In this document: positions 47,000-55,098 of the stretch, piece after piece
Layout: every line of letters begins with the position of its first letter
Position numbering within the stretch: position 1 is the first letter of the stretch
Source: Massilia aurea
Lineage (GTDB): Bacteria > Pseudomonadota > Gammaproteobacteria > Burkholderiales > Burkholderiaceae_D
Direction: 5' to 3'
NCBI RefSeq assembly: GCF_014200505.1
Contig: NZ_JACHBX010000001.1
Location: 248,001 to 312,000 of the forward strand
Length of the DNA stretch: 64,000 nt
The notes under the pieces: generated by a model
The model's database searches: none
Seen by the model: the letters and a program-made list of their open reading frames with translations, nothing else
What the model was told of the DNA's origin: nothing
Program-made: the position numbers and the translations under genes

Positions 47000-48502
47000 A
47001 TGAACGACCGCACTTCCGCCAATCTCACTGGCCGCATTTCCACCGGTATTGCCGGCCTTGACGACATCCTGGGTGGCGGCTTGACGCCCCAGCGCGTGTA
47101 TCTCGTCGAAGGTTCGCCCGGCGCCGGCAAGACCACGCTTGGCCTGCAATTTCTGCTCGACGGCATGGCGCGGGGCGAAGCCGGCCTGTATGTCACCCTG
47201 TCCGAAACCACTGATGAACTGATTGCGGTGGGTCAAAGCCATGGCTGGGACCTGACCCCGCTGTCGATCTACGAGCTGGCGGGCGAAGACGACCTTGATC
47301 TTGATGCGCAACAGTCGGTGTTCCACCCATCCGAAATCGAACTGGGCGAAACGACGCGCAAGGTGATGGACAGGGTCGACGAACTGCAGCCGGTGCGGGT
47401 GGTGTTCGACAGCCTGTCCGAAATGCGGCTGCTGGCCCAGAATCCGCTGCGCTACCGGCGCCAGATTCTGGCACTCAAACAATTCTTCTCCGCGCGCGGC
47501 TGTACTGTTCTGCTGCTCGATGACAAGACCAACCAGTCCGACCAGCAGCTGCACAGCATTGCCCACGGCGTCATCAGCCTGGAGCAGATTGCCCGCGACT
47601 ACGGCAAGGAGCGGCGCCGCGTCAATATCCTCAAGATGCGCGGGATTCGCTTCCGTGGCGGCTACCATGACTATGCGCTCGATACGGGCGGCATCACGAT
47701 GTATCCGCGCCTGGTCGCTGCCGAACACGTGCGCGACTTCGTGCCGCTGGTCGGCTCGAGCGGCTCCGACGGCTTCGACGCGCTGCTGGGCGGTGGCCTG
47801 ATCCGCGGCACGAACACGCTGATCGTCGGCCCGTCCGGTATCGGCAAGACCACGCTGTCCACGCGCTGCCTGCTGGCGGCGCTCGAGCGTGGCGAAAAGG
47901 CGGCCTACTACCTGTTCGACGAAGGCCTGGGCACCTTCTTTGCCCGCAGCACGCAACTGGGACTGGACCTGCGGCCCTACCTGGCCACCGGCCAGCTCGC
48001 GATGTGCCACTTCGATCCGGCCGAACTCTCGCCCGGCGAATTCGCGCAACTGCTGCGCGACGCCGTCGAACAGCAGGGCACGCGCTTCATGGTGATCGAC
48101 AGCCTGAACGCCTATCTGCAGGCCATGCCGGGCGAACAGTTCCTGACGCTGCAGATGCACGAACTGCTGTCGTATCTGAACCAGCAGGGCGTGACGACGA
48201 TGATGATCCTGGGCCAGCATGGCCTGATGGCCGAAGGCCGCACCGACGTCGACCTGAGCTACCTGAGCGACAGCACGGTGCTGATGCGCTTTTTTGAGAC
48301 GAGCGGCAATGTGCGGCGCGCCATCAGCGTGATCAAGAGCCGCACCACGCAGCACGCCCAAACGATCCACGAGCTGCAGCTGGGCCACGGCGGCGTGCGC
48401 ATCGGTGCGCCGCTCGTGGGCTTCGAGGGTGTGCTGACCGGCATCCCCAACTACCGCGGCGCCACGCCCATGATGGTTCCGGTTCCAGATGCCGGGCAAT
48501 AG
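47000..48502 (+). CDS. KaiC-like tandem RecA-fold ATPase
   Basis: A 500-residue cytoplasmic protein with two KaiC/RadA-like domains. Walker A motifs are GSPGAGKTT (38-46) and GPSGIGKTT (277-285). The region of the cyanobacterial KaiC phosphosites aligns as GRTDVDLSYLSDSTVL: the positions of Thr426 and Ser431 keep Thr and Ser, but Thr432 is Tyr. Autophosphorylation at Ser is therefore possible but not proven. There is no kaiA or kaiB nearby. The ATG at 47000 starts the family N-terminus. Its end overlaps the hybrid kinase gene by 14 bases, so the two proteins probably work together in signalling instead of a full clock. Confidence 0.9.
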   Translation: MNDRTSANLTGRISTGIAGLDDILGGGLTPQRVYLVEGSPGAGKTTLGLQFLLDGMARGEAGLYVTLSETTDELIAVGQSHGWDLTPLSIYELAGEDDLDLDAQQSVFHPSEIELGETTRKVMDRVDELQPVRVVFDSLSEMRLLAQNPLRYRRQILALKQFFSARGCTVLLLDDKTNQSDQQLHSIAHGVISLEQIARDYGKERRRVNILKMRGIRFRGGYHDYALDTGGITMYPRLVAAEHVRDFVPLVGSSGSDGFDALLGGGLIRGTNTLIVGPSGIGKTTLSTRCLLAALERGEKAAYYLFDEGLGTFFARSTQLGLDLRPYLATGQLAMCHFDPAELSPGEFAQLLRDAVEQQGTRFMVIDSLNAYLQAMPGEQFLTLQMHELLSYLNQQGVTTMMILGQHGLMAEGRTDVDLSYLSDSTVLMRFFETSGNVRRAISVIKSRTTQHAQTIHELQLGHGGVRIGAPLVGFEGVLTGIPNYRGATPMMVPVPDAGQ

Positions 48503-50225
48503 CCAGCCGCGCAGCGCGCGCGAGGAACGCATCCTGATTTTCGCGCCGCGCGGGCGCGACGCCGAGGTCATGGCGTCGGTGCTGCAGCGCGATGGCCTCG
48601 AGTGCAAGGCCTTCACCGACTTCGCCCAGCTCGGCGCGGCGATCGAAGAGGGTGCCGGCGCGGCCATCCTGGCCGAAGAAGCGCTGCAGAACGTCGATGC
48701 CAGGGCCTTGCATGCCTGGCTCGAAGCGCAGGCGCCGTGGTCCGACTTTCCATTCATCGTGTTGCTGGCCAAGACCGTTGGCCTGCAGCAGGGTGCGGCC
48801 CGCGAGCGCCTGGGCGACTACGGCAACGTGATCCTGCTCGAACGTCCACTGAATGCGCAGACGCTGCGCAGCGCCAGCATCTCGGCCCTGCGCGCGCGCC
48901 GCCGCCAGTACCAGGCGCGCGACGTGCTGGCCGACCGCGAGCGCACGGCGCAGAGCCTGCACGACAGCCGGCAGGAACTCGTCGCCCTGAACGAAACGCT
49001 CGAATCGCGCATCGACGAGCGCACCCGCGCGCTGGCCCAGGCCAACGACCGCCTGATGAACGAGATCATCGAGCGCGAGCGGGTGCAGCAGGCGATGGCG
49101 CAGTACCAGAAGATGGAAGCGGTCGGGCGCCTGACCGGCGGCATCGCGCATGACTTCAACAACCTGCTCAATGTGGTCCAGGGCAGCATGGACCTGATCC
49201 TGTTGATGTCGAAGGACGATGTGGCCAAGGGCCGCGCCGAGATCGCGCGCCGCGCCTGCCAGCGCGGCGGCAAGCTCACAAGCCAGTTGCTCGCGTTCGC
49301 GCGCAACCAGAGTCTCGACCTGCGCGAAACCCATATCGGCCTGCTGTTCGACGGCGTGCGCGAACTGGTGGCAAGCTCGGTCGGCTCGGCCATCCGGCTG
49401 CGCTTTGCCGTCGACGACGACTGCGCGGCGGTGCTGGCCGATGGCAACCAGATGGAGATGGCGTTACTGAACCTGGCCATCAATGCGCGCGACGCGATGC
49501 CGGCTGGCGGCGAGCTGGTGTTCGCGGCCGGCCTGTCGGCCCCGCCGGCCGGCTTGCTGGCCGAGGGCGACTACGTGCGCATCGCCGTGACCGACAGCGG
49601 TGAAGGCATGGCGCCGGAACTGGTGGCCAAGGTGTTCGAACCGTTCTTCACGACCAAGGGCGTGAAGGGCACGGGACTGGGCCTGAGCCAGGTGTACGGC
49701 ATGGCGCAGCAATCGGGCGGCGCGGCGCGCATCCTCAGCGAACAGGGCGTGGGCACCACGGTGGAAATCTGGCTGCGCGCCGCTACCGGGCTGGATGAGG
49801 CCGAGCCGGCGCCGCTGGCGCAGATGCCGGTGGCAAGCGAGCCGGCGCGCATCCTGATCGTCGAGGACGATGATTTCGTGCGCGCCTCGATGGTGTCGTC
49901 GCTCGAAGCGCTCGGTCACCACGTGACGCAGGCGGCCGACGGCGAAGCGGGCCTGGCGGCCCTGCAACGGGCGCGTCCCGAGCTCCTGATCACCGATTAC
50001 CTGATGCCCGGCATGACGGGCGCCGACCTGATGGTGCGTACGCGCGCGATGTTCCCGGGCCTGCCGATGATCATCGCCACCGGCTACGCCGACATGAAAG
50101 CAATCGAGCAGGTGATTGGCGACGACATTGTGCTGCGCAAACCGTTCCAGCTGGCCGAACTGGCAGTGAGCGTCGGCCAGGCGCTGGACCGCCAGCGCCA
50201 GCGCGACAGCGCAGCTTTGGCCTGA
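48489..50225 (+). CDS. Hybrid histidine kinase/response regulator coupled to the KaiC-like gene
   Basis: A 578-residue soluble protein. The N-terminal 120 residues look like a receiver fold without the phosphoacceptor Asp (ILIFAPRGRDAEVMASVL; AAILAEEAL where Asp is expected). A coiled coil follows (about 150-205), then the kinase core with GGIAHDFNNLLNVV (phosphoacceptor His), NLAINARDAM, VTDSGEGM and GTGLGLSQVYGM. A C-terminal receiver has VEDDDF, Asp in LLITDYLMPG and Lys in VLRKPF. The pseudo-receiver may be the contact for the KaiC-like partner encoded just upstream (14-bp overlap). No separate output gene is present. Confidence 0.9.
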   Translation: MPGNSQPRSAREERILIFAPRGRDAEVMASVLQRDGLECKAFTDFAQLGAAIEEGAGAAILAEEALQNVDARALHAWLEAQAPWSDFPFIVLLAKTVGLQQGAARERLGDYGNVILLERPLNAQTLRSASISALRARRRQYQARDVLADRERTAQSLHDSRQELVALNETLESRIDERTRALAQANDRLMNEIIERERVQQAMAQYQKMEAVGRLTGGIAHDFNNLLNVVQGSMDLILLMSKDDVAKGRAEIARRACQRGGKLTSQLLAFARNQSLDLRETHIGLLFDGVRELVASSVGSAIRLRFAVDDDCAAVLADGNQMEMALLNLAINARDAMPAGGELVFAAGLSAPPAGLLAEGDYVRIAVTDSGEGMAPELVAKVFEPFFTTKGVKGTGLGLSQVYGMAQQSGGAARILSEQGVGTTVEIWLRAATGLDEAEPAPLAQMPVASEPARILIVEDDDFVRASMVSSLEALGHHVTQAADGEAGLAALQRARPELLITDYLMPGMTGADLMVRTRAMFPGLPMIIATGYADMKAIEQVIGDDIVLRKPFQLAELAVSVGQALDRQRQRDSAALA

Positions 50226-50299
50226 GGTGTGCCCAGCGCGCTCTGCGCGTTTGACTGCGCCTATATAATCCGACAGACGCCACTTGCCAACGGACCACC

Positions 50300-50857
50300 G
50301 TGACAACCGCACCCGACCCATTCGACTATGAAGCCGCCATCAGCGCCTGCGCCCGCGGCGACCGGCACGCCCTGCGCCGGCTGTATGACCAGGAAAGCCC
50401 GCGCTTGCTCGGCGTGGCGCTGCGCATCGTGCGCGACCGCCAGAGCGCCGAAGACGTCGTGCATGACGCCTTCGTGAGCATCTGGACCCGCGCCGGCAGC
50501 TTTGAGCCCACGCGCGGTTCGGGCCGGGGCTGGATGTACACGATCGTGCGCCACGCGGCGCTCGACGCCGTGCGCGACGGCGCCCGTGAAGTCGGCGTTG
50601 ACGAAGACACGCTCGACGCGCTCGACGCCGATGCCTTCGATCCCAATATGCAGGACGCCTTCGAGCTGCGCCAGGACATGGGCCGGCTGCACGAGTGCCT
50701 GACGCAGCTCGATCCGGCCAAGCGCAACAGCATCCTGCATGCCTATGTGGATGGCTTCTCGCACAGTGAAATCGCCGAGCGGCTCAAATCGCCGCTGGGC
50801 ACGGTGAAGGCCTGGATCAAGCGCGGCATGAGCGCGCTGCGGGAGTGCATGGTATGA
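50300..50857 (+). CDS. ECF sigma factor (sigma-70 family, group IV)
   Basis: A 185-residue sigma factor with regions sigma-2 (RLYDQESPRLLGVALRIV, SAEDVVHDAFVSIW) and sigma-4 (FSHSEIAERLKSPLGTVKAW) only. It would direct RNA polymerase to a stress or envelope regulon. GTG at 50300 or the following codons begin the frame; the start reads MTTAPDPFDYEAA. Its stop overlaps the anti-sigma start (ATGA), so the two are coupled. A TATAAT at 50264-50269 may be part of its promoter; no autoregulatory ECF site was identified with confidence. Confidence 0.9.
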   Translation: MTTAPDPFDYEAAISACARGDRHALRRLYDQESPRLLGVALRIVRDRQSAEDVVHDAFVSIWTRAGSFEPTRGSGRGWMYTIVRHAALDAVRDGAREVGVDEDTLDALDADAFDPNMQDAFELRQDMGRLHECLTQLDPAKRNSILHAYVDGFSHSEIAERLKSPLGTVKAWIKRGMSALRECMV

Positions 50858-51549
50858 ACGCAACACATGATTATGATGATTTGGCTGGCCAATACGTGCT
50901 GGGCACGCTGCCGCGCGCCAAGCGGCTCGAGGTCGACGCTGCGCTGGTTGACAATGCCACGCTGCGCGCTGCGGTCGCCTTTTGGGAAGCGCGGCTGCTG
51001 CCCCTGACGACGCTGGTGGAACCGAGCACGCCGCCGGCGTCGCTGTGGGCGCGCATCGAGCGCAGCCTGGGACCTGTTAGCAAGCCAGTGACGCCTGCGC
51101 GCGCCGGCTGGTGGGAGCGCCTGGGTCTGTGGCGCGGCCTGGCCGCCGGCGGCTTTGCCGCCGCTGCTGTCATGGCGGTGATGGTCGGCCTGCGCGTCAA
51201 TGACCTACAGCAGCCGCACTACATGGTCGTGCTGGCCGCGCCGCAGAACGCGGCGCCGGGCTGGGTGCTCAAGATGACGGGCGCGACCACGCTGCGCCTA
51301 GAACCGCTGGTGTCAACCGCCGTGCCGGCGCAGCGCGCGCTGCAGTTGTGGACCAAGGCCGACAACTGGTCCGGTCCCGTGTCGCTGGGTCTCGTCAAGC
51401 CGGGCGAGACCGTCGAGGTCAAGCTCGACAAGCTGCCGAAGATCGTGCCGAACCAGCTGTTCGAAATTACGCTGGAGCCGCAGGCCGGCTCGCCGATCGG
51501 CAAGCCGACCGGTCCGATCCTGTTCATCGGCCGCGCCGTGGTCATCTAA
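50854..51549 (+). CDS. Membrane anti-sigma factor (RskA-like)
   Basis: A 231-residue single-pass membrane protein. The N-terminal cytoplasmic domain (YDDLAGQYVLGTLPRAKRLEVD onward) matches the anti-sigma K/RskA type, with one transmembrane helix (LAAGGFAAAAVMAVMVGL) near residue 107, then a periplasmic RskA domain (VLAAPQNAAPGWVLKMTG to the end). It should hold the upstream ECF sigma inactive until regulated proteolysis. The ATG at 50854 overlaps the sigma stop and has GGGAG upstream; GTG at 50845 is an alternative. A terminator follows. Confidence 0.9.
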   Translation: MNATHDYDDLAGQYVLGTLPRAKRLEVDAALVDNATLRAAVAFWEARLLPLTTLVEPSTPPASLWARIERSLGPVSKPVTPARAGWWERLGLWRGLAAGGFAAAAVMAVMVGLRVNDLQQPHYMVVLAAPQNAAPGWVLKMTGATTLRLEPLVSTAVPAQRALQLWTKADNWSGPVSLGLVKPGETVEVKLDKLPKIVPNQLFEITLEPQAGSPIGKPTGPILFIGRAVVI

Positions 51550-51569
51550 ATATCGCGCGCACCAACGGA

Positions 51570-51603
51570 AAAGGGCGTTCCCACGCAAGCGGGAACGCCC
51601 TTT
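51570..51603. terminator. Bidirectional terminator between the anti-sigma and DUF4394 genes
   Basis: A perfect 13-bp stem, AAAGGGCGTTCCC (51570-51582) with GGGAACGCCCTTT (51591-51603), loop of 8 bases. It sits between convergent genes and can serve both. Confidence 0.92.
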
Positions 51604-51635
51604 GTTCATCCTACAGGATGATTAATGCAGCCAGA

Positions 51636-53285
51636 TCAACGCAGCCAGATCGCGATGTCCTTCACGCCCGGCATGCCGCTGCCGATACGCGATGCGGCCG
51701 GGTTGGCGGCCCCGCCGATCAGCGTGCCGGCGCCGGTGGTGATGTCGACGCGGTACAGCGACGTCGGGCCACCGGCGGTGGTGCGCAGGGCTGCCAGCAC
51801 CAGGCCGTTCGCACCGCCGGCGATGTCCATGCCGCCGTCGCCGGCGATCGTCACGCCCAGCGGGCCGACATTGACCAGCGTGCCGTCGTTTGGCGGGTTC
51901 TGCAGGGCCAGCACCGAACTGGTGCTGTCGACGTCGAACAGCTGCGTGGTGGTCGCGTTCAGGATACTGTTCGTGTAGGCGGCTGCTGCCACGCTAGGCG
52001 CCGCGCCGACGCGGTTGATGACGCCATCGGTGGTGGTCGCGCCGGTATCGACGTTGATGCGCAGGTTCTGACCGCTGTTGCTGATCACGCGCAGGCGGTC
52101 GGCCACCGGGTTGAAGTCGACGGCAAACGCGGTGCCGGCAATCGCGGTGTACGGCAGCGTGGTGTCGGTGCTGTCAGCGGCCAGCGTGGCTTTCACGGTG
52201 GCCACGCCGGTGGCCGGATCGATCGTGATCAGGCGCGCGGTCGAGGTCAGGCCATACAGCATATTGTCACGTGGACGCACGTCGATGCCCAGCACGAGTT
52301 CACCCGGGGCCAGGCCGCTGATGGTGACATTGGTGTCGAGCGTGTTCGGCGTGCCGACCTTGAAGCCGACCAGGCGGTTATCGTCGGTCAGGCCCAGCAC
52401 GACCGGCGTCTGCGCCGCGCGCAGCGCGATGCCGCGGATGTCTTCGGTCACGCCCAGCGCGCCCACCAGCGTCGCCGGTGCGCTGGTGGCGGCCAGGTTC
52501 ACGCCGTACAAGTTACGTGCGCCGCCAACGGTGGCCACCATATAGCCCATGTTGGTGCGTGCATCGATGTCGAAGCCGTTGACGGCGCCGGCGACGATGC
52601 CCAGCGGGACCGGGTTGGCCAGCGTGCCGTTGTTTGGCGGGTTCTGGGTGTACAGCGTGTTGTTGACGGCATCGATGCCGAACAGTGTCGTCGAGCCGGT
52701 GCCGGCAAACGAGTTGGTATAGGCCGAGGCCGAAATCGCCGTGTTCGCTGCGCCGCCGTTGATGCTGCCGTCGGTGGTCGTCGCGCCGGTGTCGACGTTG
52801 ATGCGCAGGCTCTGGCCCGTGTTGCTGACAATGCGCAGGCGGTCGGCCATCGGGTTGAAGTCGACGCCGAAGTTGGTGCCGGCCAGCGCGGTGAACGCGT
52901 CGGTGGTGTCGGCAGCGTCAGCGGCCAGGCGCGACTTGTTGGTAGCGGCGCCGGTGACCGGGTCGAGCGTGTACAGGCGGCCGGTCGAACCGACGCCGTA
53001 CAGCATGCCGTCGACCGGACGCATGTCGATGCCGACCAGGTTTTCGCCGCTCTGCAGGCCGGTGACGAGCACATTGGTGCGGATGGTCGCGGGGGCGGCG
53101 CGGTCGAACGAGATCAGACGGTTGCTGACAGTCAGGGCAACCACATCGCCAACAGTCGCGGATGCCGGCGGCGGGGTGGTCGGCGCCGGCGCGGCGTTGT
53201 TGTCATCGTCGTCGCTGCCGCAGGCGGTCAGCGCAAGGGCGATCGACGATACGAGGACGAGCTTGGCGAATTGTGGTTTTTTCAT
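51636..53285 (-). CDS. Lipoprotein with two DUF4394 repeats
   Basis: A 549-residue exported protein. The lipobox is LALTACGS, followed by an Asp-rich linker. Two homologous halves (about 50-285 and 300-545) each carry VGIDMRPVDGMLYGV or LGIDVRPRDNMLYGL, NFGVDFNPMADRLRI or AFAVDFNPVADRLRV, INVDTGATTTDG and QNPPNNGTL or QNPPNDGTL. These are DUF4394 repeats, probably beta-propeller-like. It faces the ECF sigma/anti-sigma pair and is likely part of the same regulon. Function unknown; relatives often sit next to ECF genes, from memory. Confidence 0.88.
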   Translation of the reverse strand: MKKPQFAKLVLVSSIALALTACGSDDDDNNAAPAPTTPPPASATVGDVVALTVSNRLISFDRAAPATIRTNVLVTGLQSGENLVGIDMRPVDGMLYGVGSTGRLYTLDPVTGAATNKSRLAADAADTTDAFTALAGTNFGVDFNPMADRLRIVSNTGQSLRINVDTGATTTDGSINGGAANTAISASAYTNSFAGTGSTTLFGIDAVNNTLYTQNPPNNGTLANPVPLGIVAGAVNGFDIDARTNMGYMVATVGGARNLYGVNLAATSAPATLVGALGVTEDIRGIALRAAQTPVVLGLTDDNRLVGFKVGTPNTLDTNVTISGLAPGELVLGIDVRPRDNMLYGLTSTARLITIDPATGVATVKATLAADSTDTTLPYTAIAGTAFAVDFNPVADRLRVISNSGQNLRINVDTGATTTDGVINRVGAAPSVAAAAYTNSILNATTTQLFDVDSTSSVLALQNPPNDGTLVNVGPLGVTIAGDGGMDIAGGANGLVLAALRTTAGGPTSLYRVDITTGAGTLIGGAANPAASRIGSGMPGVKDIAIWLR

Positions 53286-53553
53286 GATGTGTCCTTATTA
53301 GTAGAATGGGTCGTCAAAGTGGATCAGGGCGCACGGCCCGCGGGCAGGCTGCCATGTCGACACGGGTACTACGCACCAGATGCAGGATTGGATGCAGCCG
53401 GATGAAAATAAATATTCGTGCGCAGCCCGGCGGCGGCATGCAGCCTGCGTGCATGTGAGAATGCACGCATTTTGATGACAAGGTCGCATGTTACTGTAGG
53501 GAAATTATGGTGCAGCTGTCCTGCACCAGCAACCCTGTTCCAACGGTGCCGTC

Positions 53554-53757
53554 ATGCGTGTTTCCCTGAGTGAGGTCGTGTCCGTGGTCGCCTTTTCGCT
53601 GGTCGGGTCGGTCTCGTGCCTCAAGGCCTGGTCGGTCTTGTCGGGTACCCCATTCACGCCGGGCTTCTACATTGCCGGCGCGATGTTCAGTCTGCTGATC
53701 TGTTCATTGTTTTTGCTGGCGTTCGCGTCGGTGCGGGCCTGGACCCGGGTGCGCTGA
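53554..53757 (+). CDS. Small two-helix membrane protein
   Basis: A 67-residue protein with two hydrophobic segments, VVSVVAFSLVGSVSCL and FYIAGAMFSLLICSLFLLAFASV, joined by a short polar loop and ending in basic residues. Composition and frame look real, but the ribosome site is weak and no family was recognised. Confidence 0.55.
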   Translation: MRVSLSEVVSVVAFSLVGSVSCLKAWSVLSGTPFTPGFYIAGAMFSLLICSLFLLAFASVRAWTRVR

Positions 53758-53802
53758 CGCAGCCCTGGCCGCCGGGCGGCCGCCAGGTGACGAGAGACGG
53801 CG

Positions 53803-55065
53803 CTAGACGACGCCGCGGTTCTGCAGGGCGGCGATCTCGGCGTCGCTCTTGCCCAGCACATCGCGCAACACGTCCAGCGTGTGCTGGCCCAGCGTGGGCG
53901 GCGCCACGCTGCTGGTGGCCGGCGTGGCCGACATGCGGATCGGATTGCGCACCAGTGTGACTTCGCCGGCACTCGGATGCGGCAGCGCGATCGCCATCGC
54001 GCGCGCCTGCACCTGCTCGTTGGCGAAGACCTCGCCGACGTCGTTGATCGGCCCGCACGGCACGCCGTGTTCTTCCAGCAGCGCGATCCAGGCGGCGCGC
54101 GTTTTTTCACCGACCATCTCGGCCAGCAGCGGCACGAGCACGTCGCGATGCTGCACCCGCAGCGGATTGGTGGCAAAGCGCGCATCGAACGCCAGCTCGG
54201 GCCGGCCGCCTGCTTCGACGAACTTCTGGTACTGGCCATCGTTGCCGGCGGCGACGATGATGTGGCCGTCCAGGCAGGCGAAGGTCTGGTACGGCACGAT
54301 ATTGGCGTGCGCATTGCCCCAGCGCTTCGGCGCCTTGCCGCTGTTGAGGTAATTGCTGCCGACATTGGCCAGCATCGCCACCTGCGTGTCGAGCAGCGCC
54401 ATGTCGATCTGCTGGCCTTCGCCGGTGCGGTCGCGGTGCGTCAGCGCGGCCAGTACGGCCACCGTCGCATACATGCCCGTCATCAGGTCGGTCAGCGCGA
54501 CGCCGGCCTTTTGCGGCCCGCCGCCGGGCACATCATCCCGCTCGCCCGTCACCGACATCAGGCCGCCCATGCCCTGGATCAGGAAGTCGTAGCCGGCGCG
54601 GTGCGCGTATGGGCCATCCTGACCAAAGCCCGTGATCGAGCAATAGACCAGGTCGGGTTTGAGCGCCTTCAGGCTCGCGTAGTCGAGGCCATAGCGCGCC
54701 AGGTGCCCGACCTTGAAGTTCTCGAGCACCACGTCGCATGACAGCACCAGTTCGCGCAGCAGGGCTTGGCCTTCGCTGCTGGCGATATCGACCGTCATTG
54801 AGCGCTTGCCGCGGTTGGCGGTCAGGTAGTAGGCCGCTTCCTGCGTGTCGCGGCCATCGGCATCCTTCGCATACGGCGGGCCCCAGGCGCGCGTGTCGTC
54901 GCCACTGCCGGGGCGCTCGATCTTGATCACGTCGGCGCCCAGGTCGGCCAGGTTTTGCGCGCACCACGGGCCGGCCAGCACGCGTGACAGGTCGAGCACG
55001 CGGATGTGGCCGAGCGCCTTGGGCAGCGATGTGGAAGCGGAAGCGGAAGGAGAGGATGGCGTCAT
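53803..55065 (-). CDS. CaiB/BaiF-type (class III) CoA-transferase
   Basis: A 420-residue enzyme that would move CoA between acyl groups. Family landmarks are VLDLSRVLAGPWCAQNLADLGADVIKIE-type start, the catalytic Asp in GVALTDLMTGMYATVA, and YQTFACLDGHIIVAAGND. Length is normal. The ATG at 55065 follows a Ser-rich N-terminal lead of about 15 residues. It ends close to the Kef gene start downstream and may share its transcript. No acyl-CoA dehydrogenase or hydratase gene is next to it, so the substrate is open (formyl-, succinyl- or carnitinyl-type). Confidence 0.9.
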   Translation of the reverse strand: MTPSSPSASASTSLPKALGHIRVLDLSRVLAGPWCAQNLADLGADVIKIERPGSGDDTRAWGPPYAKDADGRDTQEAAYYLTANRGKRSMTVDIASSEGQALLRELVLSCDVVLENFKVGHLARYGLDYASLKALKPDLVYCSITGFGQDGPYAHRAGYDFLIQGMGGLMSVTGERDDVPGGGPQKAGVALTDLMTGMYATVAVLAALTHRDRTGEGQQIDMALLDTQVAMLANVGSNYLNSGKAPKRWGNAHANIVPYQTFACLDGHIIVAAGNDGQYQKFVEAGGRPELAFDARFATNPLRVQHRDVLVPLLAEMVGEKTRAAWIALLEEHGVPCGPINDVGEVFANEQVQARAMAIALPHPSAGEVTLVRNPIRMSATPATSSVAPPTLGQHTLDVLRDVLGKSDAEIAALQNRGVV

Positions 55066-55098
55066 GGTTCAGGCAGGTAGGCAATCATGAAGCGCCGA

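Noticed and set aside
51348..53405. A 685-codon open frame on the plus strand opposite the DUF4394 lipoprotein
   Set aside because: It overlaps the end of the anti-sigma gene in another frame and is Arg/His/Gly/Ala-rich with no domain, while the minus strand has a lipoprotein signal and repeated motifs.
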